Source of the DNA: Mariprofundaceae bacterium
GTDB taxonomy: Bacteria > Pseudomonadota > Zetaproteobacteria > Mariprofundales > Mariprofundaceae
Reading direction: 5' to 3'
Assembly (NCBI GenBank): GCA_027018975.1
Contig: JALUXN010000280.1
Location: forward strand, 1-6,897
Length of the DNA stretch: 6,897 bases
Each line of letters starts with the position of its first letter. The stretch's first letter is position 1. The notes below the pieces were generated by a model that was not told where the DNA came from, did no database searches, and saw only the letters and a program-made list of their open reading frames with translations. This document shows positions 1 to 5,657 of the stretch, piece after piece. The position numbers were made by a program, and so were the translations under genes.

Positions 1-259
1 TATGCGAGCCCGCCGCCAGCGCGATGCGTACTCCCGATTCAACCGGCTTCGCCACCTCGACCTTCGCAAACCGCACGGCTGGTCGCTTTTCGCTCGCCAA
101 CCGATCCCGCCAACGCCGAAAGGATTTGACCGATACCCCCATGCGCTGACAAAACGCCGCCTGCGACCGCTCCTCACCACGATCCCACTCATCCACCACC
201 CGCCGCCAATACGCATACCGCGACGAACGACTGAAATGTGCATCGCAACCCGTTTGCAT
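1..259 (-). CDS. tnpA: IS66-family accessory protein TnpA, 3'-truncated by window edge
   Basis: The minus-strand frame opens with ATG at 259 and stays open for 86 codons to the window edge, so the C-terminus is missing. It was recognised by eye from the pattern Y-W-R-R-V-V-D-E-W near residues 17-25, then S-Q-A-A-F-C-Q-R-M-G-V-S near 34-45 and K-S-F-R-R-W-R-D-R-L near 47-56. This is the helix-turn-helix-like motif typical of the small IS66 accessory protein often annotated TnpA. The family is required with TnpB for efficient transposition of some IS66 elements, but its biochemical role is poorly defined. A purine-rich AGGGGGCAGG precedes the ATG and may serve as ribosome binding site. The 87 nt between the start and the element end at 346 is a normal leader length for the family. 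No stop or frameshift is seen in the visible part. Confidence 0.85.
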   Translation of the reverse strand, partial: MQTGCDAHFSRSSRYAYWRRVVDEWDRGEERSQAAFCQRMGVSVKSFRRWRDRLASEKRPAVRFAKVEVAKPVESGVRIALAAGSH

Positions 260-309
260 ACCTGCCCCCTATCCATCGCAAAATCAACGCAACGAATCCT
301 GGCAGGGAA

Positions 310-326
310 ATCTACCGCCGGTAGAT
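310..326. repeat. Near-perfect palindrome inside the IS66 left end
   Basis: ATCTACCG-C-CGGTAGAT forms two 8-bp arms (310-317 and 319-326) around a single centre base. It sits 20-36 nt inside the element end and upstream of tnpA. The symmetry is directly visible. A role as a transposase or regulator binding site, or as a transcript hairpin that limits readthrough into tnpA, is inference. Confidence 0.8.
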
Positions 327-335
327 GGGGTTGGT

Positions 336-387
336 TTGACGCTTACCTTGTTTCTGCATATCTTGCTGAGCATTCGTGAAGCGTCAA
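336..387. repeat. 9-bp inverted repeat spanning the IS66 boundary
   Basis: TTGACGCTT at 336-344, inside the element's terminal repeat, is mirrored by AAGCGTCAA at 379-387 in the flanking DNA, with 34 nt between. The outer copy, read on the plus strand as GAAGCGTCAAG, resembles the IS66 terminus GTAAGCGTCAA with one base missing. It could be a remnant of another IS66-type end in the opposite direction, or chance. Confidence 0.6.
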
Positions 388-499
388 GTCGGGTTACGGT
401 GACAGTTTACTAAATGCACTTAATTTGTCCATGCTTTTTCTTCACGTTCTGATGCTACCATAGTCGGCTGACTGTCCGAGCAAGAAACACGCATTCGCC
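347..499. other. Non-coding flank between the IS66 end and gpmI
   Basis: These 153 nt hold no credible gene. The interval contains the outer half of the 336-387 inverted repeat and an imperfect dyad, GTTACGGTGAC, at 393-403. A minus-strand mini-frame of 13 codons at 420-461 is too short to support. I looked for a terminator for gpmI and found only a 4-bp stem (464-467 with 476-479) without a T-tract on the transcript side, so the end of the gpmI transcript is not resolved here. Confidence 0.6.
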
Positions 500-2143
500 T
501 TACGCCGCCGGCTCAATCAATGATCGATCCAGATCATCCGGTGCTTCCATGCCCATCATTTCGAAGAGTGTGGCGGCCAGATTGGACAGACCCGGTTTCT
601 CCTGCTCGGTGGGTTGGCGCAGTTGGTAGCTGCCGTTGTAGGCGGGGTCGAAGAGGATGCAGGGGACGGGGTTGGTGGAGTGTTTGGTGGAGGGCTCGAA
701 TTCGCCGTCGCCTTTGGCGGCGAGCATCTCCTCGGCGTTGCCGTGGTCGGCGGTAATCAGCGCCAGACCGCCGGCGGCTTGTAGCGCATCGACGATGCGA
801 CCCACAGCGCAATCGACCGCCTCAATCGCTTCAATCGCCGCCGCAATGTTGCCGCAGTGGCCGACCATATCGGCGTTGGCGAAGTTGATCAGGCCGAAGT
901 CGTAACGGCCGCTCTCGATCAGCTCGATCGCTTTGTCGGCGATCTCTTTTGACTTCATCTGCGGCGCATCGGCGAAGCTCACATTCTGATCCGAGTCGAT
1001 GAGGATATAATCCTCCATCGTCGCATCGAGCGGCTGCCTGTAGCCGCCATTGAAGAAGAAGGTGACGTGCGGATATTTCTGCGTCTCGGTGAGCCGGAAC
1101 TGGCGCATGCCCAGCTCCAGAATGCGCCGTCCGAATGGCCGGGGCACTTTGGTCGGCCCCATCAGCTGCAGGCGCGGCAGGTCGCGATCTTCGTCATAGA
1201 CCATCATGCCGGCGTAGGTGACTGCCGGCCGCCGGCCGCGATCAAAGCCATCGAAATCGTCCAGTTCGAACGCCTCGGTGATCTCGATGGCGCGGTCGCC
1301 ACGGAAGTTCATCATCACCACCGCATCGCCATCCTCAATGGTGCCGACCGGCCGGTCATCGGCATCAACCATGACAAAACCGGGCATATCCTGATCGACG
1401 AGTTCAGGGTTTTCGCTGCGGAAGTGGTTTACCGCATCGAGCATGGTGCGGAAGTGGTGCGGCGAATCGCCATGCACCATCAGGCGCCAGCCGGCGGCCA
1501 CCTTCGGCCAGTTGTGGTCGCGATCCATGGTGATTACTTCGCGCCCGCCGCCGGAGGCGAAGGCGTAATCGAAGCCGTCATGGCTGTTGATGAAGAGGAA
1601 TGACTCCTCCAGCTCGGCGATATATTTCTGCGCGCTCTGGATGCCGACATCGCGGCCATCGAGCAGGGCATGCACGCGCAGCCGCTTCACCTGTTGCGAA
1701 AAGGCGTGGTCGATCACGTTGCGGAAGTGGCTCAGATGGGAGTGGATATTGCCATCGGAGAGCAGGCCGAAGAGGTGCAGCGTGCCGCCGCTGGCTGTCG
1801 CCTGCATCACCTGTTGCAGTGCCGGTGAATCGTAAAACGAGCCATCCTCAAAAGCGCGATTGATGCGTGTCGGCCCCTGATCGAGCACTTGGCCGGCTCC
1901 CATGGTGAGATGCCCCACCTCCGAGCCGCCCATATCTTTTTGCGAGGGCAGGCCGACGGCGTGGCCGTGGGTGAGCAGTTCGGTATGCGCATAGTCAAGC
2001 CAGAGGCGGTCGAAGTTCGGCGTATTGGCCTGGGCAATCGCATCGCCCGCGCCGCCGAGGCTCATGCCCCAGCCATCCATGATGATCAGCAGTGCCGGAC
2101 GGCGACGCTCGCCCTCAGGCGTGAGAAAATGTGTTCTGTTCAT
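500..2143 (-). CDS. gpmI: 2,3-bisphosphoglycerate-independent phosphoglycerate mutase
   Basis: This cytoplasmic enzyme interconverts 3- and 2-phosphoglycerate in glycolysis and gluconeogenesis. It is a two-metal (usually Mn) member of the alkaline phosphatase superfamily. The 547-residue product carries the full active-site set. D23 lies in MDGWG, and the phosphorylated serine S74 in MGGSEVGH. H134 lies in SDGNIHSH, the GRD motif is at 163-165, and R281 and R284 lie in NFRGDRAIEI. D425 and H429 lie in NADMVGH, D466-H467 in TADHGNAEEM, and H488 in KHSTNPVP. The family is commonly about 510-515 residues, so this is the longer variant. Its extra length is spread over the substrate-domain region (about 180-260) and the C-terminal part. 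The ATG at 2143 overlaps the stop of the upstream channel gene as ATGA, with AGGA 7 nt ahead of it, so translation is probably coupled to the channel. No catalytic residue is missing. Confidence 0.97.
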   Translation of the reverse strand: MNRTHFLTPEGERRRPALLIIMDGWGMSLGGAGDAIAQANTPNFDRLWLDYAHTELLTHGHAVGLPSQKDMGGSEVGHLTMGAGQVLDQGPTRINRAFEDGSFYDSPALQQVMQATASGGTLHLFGLLSDGNIHSHLSHFRNVIDHAFSQQVKRLRVHALLDGRDVGIQSAQKYIAELEESFLFINSHDGFDYAFASGGGREVITMDRDHNWPKVAAGWRLMVHGDSPHHFRTMLDAVNHFRSENPELVDQDMPGFVMVDADDRPVGTIEDGDAVVMMNFRGDRAIEITEAFELDDFDGFDRGRRPAVTYAGMMVYDEDRDLPRLQLMGPTKVPRPFGRRILELGMRQFRLTETQKYPHVTFFFNGGYRQPLDATMEDYILIDSDQNVSFADAPQMKSKEIADKAIELIESGRYDFGLINFANADMVGHCGNIAAAIEAIEAVDCAVGRIVDALQAAGGLALITADHGNAEEMLAAKGDGEFEPSTKHSTNPVPCILFDPAYNGSYQLRQPTEQEKPGLSNLAATLFEMMGMEAPDDLDRSLIEPAA

Positions 2144-2970
2144 GATTTATCCTGTTGGTGAATGGTTTGCATGTCGGTCTCGGCCAGCTGTTTGCGCAGC
2201 TCTGTTAGCGCCTGTTGGGTCTGATCGAGCTCTTTCAGCAGTTGATCGCGCGAGACCGGCGTGCGCAGTTCTTTCAGCCGCTCCTCTTTTGCCTCTTCAA
2301 GATTATTCAATACCACGGCGATGAAGAGGTTGACGATCACAAATGTGCCAACAATGACAAAGGAGACGAAGTATATCCAGCTGTAGCGGCTCATCTCCAT
2401 GGCGGTGTACATCAGGTCGGTCCAATCTTCGAGGGTGACAATGCGGAACAGCGTGAGCAGAGAGATGCCGATATTGCCCCAGTGTTCGGGGTCATGTTCG
2501 TGAAACAGCTGCTGGCCGGCAACGGCGTAGATGTAAAAGATTACCCCCATCAGCAACATAATGTTGCCCATGCTGGGGATGGAGCGCATGAGTGTGGCGA
2601 TAATCAGACGCAATTCGGGGATAGCCGAGATCAGCCGCAAGACTCGCAGCAGTCGCGCCAGCCGTGCCAGCATGGCGAGGTTGCCGGTGCTCGGAACCAG
2701 TGCGAGCAGGATGATTGTGAAATCGAACAGATTCCAGCCGTCGCGGAAATAGTTGCCGACATGCGGCGAATGCGCCGTCATCTTCAACGCCGCTTCGATG
2801 ATAAACACGGCCAGTACGAAGCGGTTGCCAAGCAGCATCATATGGCCATATTTGGCGCTGAGTTCCGGTGATGTCTCCATGCCAATCAGGACAGCGCTAC
2901 AGAGAATGATGAAGATAATAAACTGTTCAAAGGCTTTGTGCTGAACAATGCGATTGGCGATGGCAACCAT
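2140..2970 (-). CDS. Single-domain voltage-gated cation channel (bacterial Nav/Cav type)
   Basis: This is a predicted inner-membrane protein of 276 residues, the usual size of homotetrameric bacterial NaChBac-type channels. Helices in order: S1 about 14-31, S2 about 48-65 (with E59 and K63), S3 about 80-92 (D83), and S4 about 98-115 with four arginines at three-residue spacing (R103, R106, R109, R112), the classic voltage sensor. S5 is about 137-153, the pore filter TLEDWTD lies at 179-185, and S6 is about 197-222. The C-terminus (about 225-270) is charged with regularly spaced leucines, consistent with the neck and coiled coil that assemble tetramers. The frame is open up to an ATG at 3123, but homology begins near the ATG at 2970. 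That ATG has TGAGGT 9 nt upstream, so I chose it; the ATG at 2985 is possible. The stop overlaps the gpmI start. The acidic filter suggests calcium rather than strict sodium permeation, which is inference. Physiological role unknown. Confidence 0.92.
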   Translation of the reverse strand: MVAIANRIVQHKAFEQFIIFIILCSAVLIGMETSPELSAKYGHMMLLGNRFVLAVFIIEAALKMTAHSPHVGNYFRDGWNLFDFTIILLALVPSTGNLAMLARLARLLRVLRLISAIPELRLIIATLMRSIPSMGNIMLLMGVIFYIYAVAGQQLFHEHDPEHWGNIGISLLTLFRIVTLEDWTDLMYTAMEMSRYSWIYFVSFVIVGTFVIVNLFIAVVLNNLEEAKEERLKELRTPVSRDQLLKELDQTQQALTELRKQLAETDMQTIHQQDKS

Positions 2971-2978
2971 GATTTCGT

Positions 2979-2984
2979 ACCTCA
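2979..2984 (-). promoter_or_regulatory. Ribosome binding site that decides the channel start
   Basis: TGAGGT on the minus strand lies 9 nt before the ATG at 2970. The upstream candidate ATGs at 2985 and 3123 have no comparable purine-rich site, so this site favours the 276-residue product over longer N-terminal extensions that would be polar and unlike the family. Confidence 0.6.
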
Positions 2985-3116
2985 TCAAGACGGATTCTTT
3001 CGTTGGGGTGCCGCATATTGCTAACGTGTATGCGATTTTTCCACCCTGCGATGCCATGCGTTCACAGGCAGCGCTTGCCGGTTTTGATACGATTGTCCTA
3101 CAGAAGGCGGCGCGAT

Positions 3117-3144
3117 TTGACAATGATCGGTGTCCCGATATATT
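3117..3144 (+). promoter_or_regulatory. Sigma70-type promoter of the rpmH operon
   Basis: A perfect -35 box, TTGACA (3117-3122), is followed after 16 nt by TATATT (3139-3144), which is 5/6 to the -10 consensus. Transcription would begin near 3151 and leave a leader of roughly 75 nt before rpmH. A strong promoter fits a ribosomal protein operon. Predicted from sequence only. Confidence 0.7.
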
Positions 3145-3226
3145 CCGCGACCCTTTTTCGCAAGGATCTATTAGCAGTTCAACGTGTGCAGTTCGATTGC
3201 CGCGTGACTCTCAGGAGGAGTAAGCC

Positions 3227-3361
3227 ATGAGCTTCACATACAAGCCAAGTAGAATTCGCCGCGCCCGCCGTCATGGTTTTCGCGCTCGTATGGCGACCCG
3301 CGCTGGTCGTGCGGTGATCAATCGCCGTCGCGCCAAAGGTCGCAAACGCCTCTCTGCTTGA
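3227..3361 (+). CDS. rpmH: 50S ribosomal protein L34
   Basis: A 44-residue, highly basic protein of normal L34 length and late-assembling component of the large ribosomal subunit. The family pattern is plain: TYKPS near residues 4-8, HGFRARMATRAGR near 16-28, and RRRAKGRKRLSA at the C-terminus. The ATG is preceded by a strong AGGAGGAG (3213-3220) at 6 nt. The N-terminus MSFTYKPSRIRR differs from the common MKRTYQPS form but keeps the key pattern. It is first in the operon and directly behind the TTGACA promoter. The next gene, rnpA, begins about 23 nt downstream, with no terminator visible between them. Confidence 0.98.
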   Translation: MSFTYKPSRIRRARRHGFRARMATRAGRAVINRRRAKGRKRLSA

Positions 3362-3384
3362 TTTTCGCTCGCTAGCCCTGCGCT

Positions 3385-3729
3385 CTGACTGCGTCTCACC
3401 GTTTTCCTAAAACACACCGCCTGCGTAGCAAAGCGGATTTTGCCGCCATGCGGCGCGGCAGACGATTGCGTGTCGGGCCATTGCGTATCACCTACCGGTT
3501 GAATCAGATGGATCACTCGCGGCTCGGCTTTGCGGTTTCACGCAAGTATGGCAATGCTGTGCAGCGCAATCGTTTGAAGCGCCAGCTGCGCGAGCTGTTC
3601 CGCTGCCAAGATGATGCATTGCCGGCTGTGGATCTGTTGGTGATTCCGGCGGTTCCGGCCGCGCAGATGGATGCGCCGGCCGATCATCTCCGCAAGGCTT
3701 GGGCGTTGATTCGCCAGCGTGTGGGTTAA
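3385..3729 (+). CDS. rnpA: Ribonuclease P protein component
   Basis: The small basic protein subunit of RNase P binds the catalytic RNA (rnpB, not in this window) and helps it recognise and cut the 5' leader of pre-tRNAs. The signature runs through RLGFAVSRKYGNAVQRNRLK and continues as RQLRELFR, the conserved RNR motif region. The first ATG in frame is at 3448, but it lies inside the conserved N-terminal part: FPKTHRLRSKADFAAM is read in the same frame before it. The frame is open only from 3376, after a TAG at 3373, and contains no ATG, GTG or TTG before 3448. The likely start is therefore CTG at 3385, which gives 114 residues, the normal family length, against 93 from the ATG. No Shine-Dalgarno site is seen before that CTG, so initiation may depend on ribosomes finishing rpmH. 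The gene is certain; the start is inferred. Confidence 0.93.
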   Translation: MTASHRFPKTHRLRSKADFAAMRRGRRLRVGPLRITYRLNQMDHSRLGFAVSRKYGNAVQRNRLKRQLRELFRCQDDALPAVDLLVIPAVPAAQMDAPADHLRKAWALIRQRVG

Positions 3730-3744
3730 GATGAGCGTGTGGCC

Positions 3745-3993
3745 ATGATCGGGCTCTGGACGCGCCGTTGTGTGGCGGCACTGATTCGCGCTTATCAACT
3801 CTTTCTCTCGCCGGTAATCCCGGCACACTGCGCCCATACTCCGAGCTGTTCCCACTACATGCTGGAAGCCATCGAGCGGCATGGCGCGTTGCGCGGTGTT
3901 TGGCTTGGTGTGAAGCGTCTGTTACGTTGCCACCCGTTTTCCAAGGGCGGCTACGATCCGGTACCGGCCGGCAAGCGTGATCGATCTCAATAA
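3745..3993 (+). CDS. yidD: Membrane protein insertion efficiency factor YidD
   Basis: An 82-residue protein of the DUF37/YidD family, a peripheral inner-membrane protein thought to assist YidC-dependent insertion of membrane proteins. An amphipathic stretch at residues 8-26 (basic TRRC, then AALIRAYQLFLSPVIP) comes before the conserved core. The core has cysteines C29 and C35 in HCAHTPSCSHY and C62 in the RCHPF motif, and it ends in GGYDPVP. The start is ATG at 3745. A GTG at 3739 in the same frame would add two residues and cannot be excluded. The frame is that of rnpA, whose TAA at 3727-3729 lies just upstream. The position between rnpA and yidC is the usual one for this gene. Confidence 0.95.
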   Translation: MIGLWTRRCVAALIRAYQLFLSPVIPAHCAHTPSCSHYMLEAIERHGALRGVWLGVKRLLRCHPFSKGGYDPVPAGKRDRSQ

Positions 3994-4022
3994 TTTCTGT
4001 TTTTATCAGGAGATAAACCATC

Positions 4023-5645
4023 ATGGAACAGCGTAATATGATTATCGCCTTCGTCCTGTCGATGCTGATACTGCTCGGCTGGGGGATGCTCTTCCCGCAA
4101 CAGGAGACGGATCAGGGGACAGCGGTGAAGCAGTCGATCGATCAGCCGCCGGCTGAGGTAGCCAAGTCTGTTGCCAAGGCCGCCGCGAAACCGCAGCAAG
4201 CGGCATCGTCAGACACTACACCGCCTGCCGCTGTCGCGGCTGCAGACGTTCCTGCGACGGATGGTGCCAAAACAGACGGCGCAAAACAGCCGGAACAGCG
4301 CCCAACCTTCTCCATTCACAACGATAAAATGCGTTTGACGGTCAACGACAAGGGGTGGCTGGTTGGCGCCCTGCTCAATGATTACCGCGTCTCGATCGAC
4401 CCGGATGCCAAGCATGTCGAGGCGCTCCATCTGGGTGAGGGGCGCTCGGTCTATGTCACCGCCGGTGTGATGCAGGCGACATTGAAAGAGCCGTTCCATG
4501 TTGTGCAGCGCAGCGCCAACGCCATCACCATGCAGGCGACATTGAGCAATGGACGGGTGTGGCAGCGCACATTGCGTCTGCGTGACGGTTCCTATCAGGT
4601 GGCGATTGATGACCGTATCATTGGCGGTGCGGGTTTGAAGTTCTATCAGCAGGTAGTGGAGCGCAATCCGGATAAGAAAAAGAACACCTTTTATGAGCAC
4701 ATGGGGCCGACAGGTCTGGTCAATGGCAAGTTGGTCGAGCCCGATTATGATGACTTAGACGAGGGCGCGCAGACGATGGCCTCGGTCGGTGGCTGGACGG
4801 CGGTGATGAATCGCTACTTTATCGCGGCCATGATCCCCGATCCGAAGCAGAGTCATACGTTCTACTACAAGGGCAATGGTAGCGCCTATCAGGCCGGCTT
4901 GATCGATACGGGCGAACAGGCTGGTGCGGATGCTCACTTCCATATCAATCTTTATGTCGGCCCGAAATCGATTCCGATTCTCAAACAGGCGGGAGCCGGT
5001 CTGGAGCGTGCGGTTGATTTTGGTTTTGTGACGATTATCGCCAAGCCGATGCATCAGTTCCTCGGTTGGCTCTATCAGTATGTGGGCAACTACGGCTGGT
5101 GCATCATTATTCTGGTGATCACCATCAAAATTATCTTCTTCTATCCGACGCAGAAGTCTTACACCTCGATGGCCGCCATGCGCAAGCTGCAGCCGGAACT
5201 GACACTGCTCAAAGAGCGCTATGGCGACGACCGGCAGCAGATGGGGCAGGAGGTGATGAAGCTCTACAAGAAGCACAAGGTCAATCCGATGGGCGGCTGT
5301 TTACCAATTCTGATTCAGATGCCGGTCTTCTTTGCGCTCTACCGCGTGCTGCTGGTCTCCATCGAGATGCGTCAGGCGCCCTTTATTGGCTGGATTCAGG
5401 ATATGTCGGTGCAGGATCCCTATTTTGTCCTGCCGGTGATTATGGGGGCATCGATGTTCATCCAGCAGCGGCTCAATCCGGCACCACCAGACCCGATGCA
5501 GGCTAAGGTGATGCAGTTCCTGCCGATCATCTTCACGGTGATGTTCCTCTTCTTCCCGGCTGGATTGGTGCTCTACTGGGTGGTCAACAATGTGCTGTCG
5601 ATTCTGCAGCAGTGGATGATCCTCAAGCGGATGAATGTCCAGTAA
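4023..5645 (+). CDS. yidC: Membrane protein insertase YidC
   Basis: Inserts and folds inner-membrane proteins, alone or with SecYEG. The 540-residue length and the large periplasmic domain are those of Gram-negative YidC. TM1 spans about residues 6-24, followed by a low-complexity Ala/Pro/Lys linker (about 38-90) and then the P1 beta domain (about 95-330). Transmembrane segments follow at roughly 355-374, 427-446, 465-481 and 498-525. R387, in YTSMAAMRKLQP, matches the conserved positive residue of the hydrophilic groove (R366 in E. coli). The C-terminal signature includes DPMQAKVMQFLP and FPAGLVLYWVVNN. AGGAGA (4008-4013) lies 9 nt before the ATG, a good ribosome binding site of its own. yidD lies directly upstream, consistent with joint function. 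The stop at 5643-5645 is followed 12 nt later by mnmE. Confidence 0.98.
   Translation: MEQRNMIIAFVLSMLILLGWGMLFPQQETDQGTAVKQSIDQPPAEVAKSVAKAAAKPQQAASSDTTPPAAVAAADVPATDGAKTDGAKQPEQRPTFSIHNDKMRLTVNDKGWLVGALLNDYRVSIDPDAKHVEALHLGEGRSVYVTAGVMQATLKEPFHVVQRSANAITMQATLSNGRVWQRTLRLRDGSYQVAIDDRIIGGAGLKFYQQVVERNPDKKKNTFYEHMGPTGLVNGKLVEPDYDDLDEGAQTMASVGGWTAVMNRYFIAAMIPDPKQSHTFYYKGNGSAYQAGLIDTGEQAGADAHFHINLYVGPKSIPILKQAGAGLERAVDFGFVTIIAKPMHQFLGWLYQYVGNYGWCIIILVITIKIIFFYPTQKSYTSMAAMRKLQPELTLLKERYGDDRQQMGQEVMKLYKKHKVNPMGGCLPILIQMPVFFALYRVLLVSIEMRQAPFIGWIQDMSVQDPYFVLPVIMGASMFIQQRLNPAPPDPMQAKVMQFLPIIFTVMFLFFPAGLVLYWVVNNVLSILQQWMILKRMNVQ
4470..4545 (+). repeat. 16-bp direct repeat within yidC
   Basis: ATGCAGGCGACATTGA occurs at 4470-4485 and again at 4530-4545, exactly 60 nt apart and in frame. 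Both copies encode MQATL (residues 150-154 and 170-174) in the periplasmic domain. It may reflect a small internal duplication or chance reuse of codons. Confidence 0.75.
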
Positions 5646-5657
5646 TCCCGCGGAGTT

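Larger units (their letters stand above)
1..346 (-). mobile_element. IS66-family insertion sequence, left end (partial)
   Basis: Read on the minus strand, the element begins at 346 with GTAAGCGTCAAACC. This matches the GTAA-starting terminal inverted repeats known for IS66-family elements. The first gene starts 87 nt inside that end and encodes an IS66 TnpA-like accessory protein, which is the expected order (left repeat, then tnpA, tnpB, tnpC). The rest of the element, including the DDE transposase gene and the right repeat, lies off the left edge. IS66 elements usually make 8-bp target duplications. The candidate copy on this side is CTTGTTTC at 347-354, but the partner copy is not visible. 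The boundary is inferred from the terminal motif and gene position, not from comparison with an empty site. Confidence 0.85.
2971..3226. other. Divergent intergenic region between the channel-gpmI operon and the rpmH operon
   Basis: Both operons start outward from this 256-bp interval. The rightward promoter is clear (3117-3144). No convincing leftward promoter was found. No DnaA boxes of the TTATNCACA type and no AT-rich unwinding stretch were seen, so there is no sign of a replication origin here although rpmH often sits beside dnaA in other bacteria. Confidence 0.6.

Noticed and set aside
2..379. 125-codon plus-strand open frame over the IS66 end
   Set aside because: It runs antisense to tnpA and through the element's terminal repeat into flanking DNA; the Arg/Pro/His-rich product looks like a shadow frame.
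420..461. 13-codon minus-strand mini-frame in the gpmI flank
   Set aside because: It is too short, lacks a convincing ribosome binding site, and has no recognisable relation to neighbouring genes.
464..479. Possible terminator TCGG...CCGA after gpmI
   Set aside because: The stem has only 4 bp with an 8-nt loop and no T-tract follows on the minus strand.
1067..1603. 178-codon plus-strand open frame opposite gpmI
   Set aside because: It lies wholly antisense to a gene with complete catalytic motifs and its product resembles no family I know; it is a by-product of high-GC codon use.
2215..2871. 218-codon plus-strand open frame opposite the channel gene
   Set aside because: Its Gln/Asp/His-rich product is the complement of hydrophobic membrane-helix codons; the minus strand gives a clear six-helix channel.
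3091..3123. Possible leftward promoter for the channel (TTGTCA with a -10 near TAGGAC)
   Set aside because: The -10 match is poor and the -35 is simply the overlapping complement of the rightward TTGACA; evidence is insufficient.
2971..3226. Replication origin beside rpmH
   Set aside because: No TTATNCACA-type boxes and no AT-rich unwinding region were found.
3488..4024. 178-codon minus-strand open frame across rnpA and yidD
   Set aside because: It is antisense to two conserved genes and crosses their boundary, with no ribosome binding site or family resemblance.
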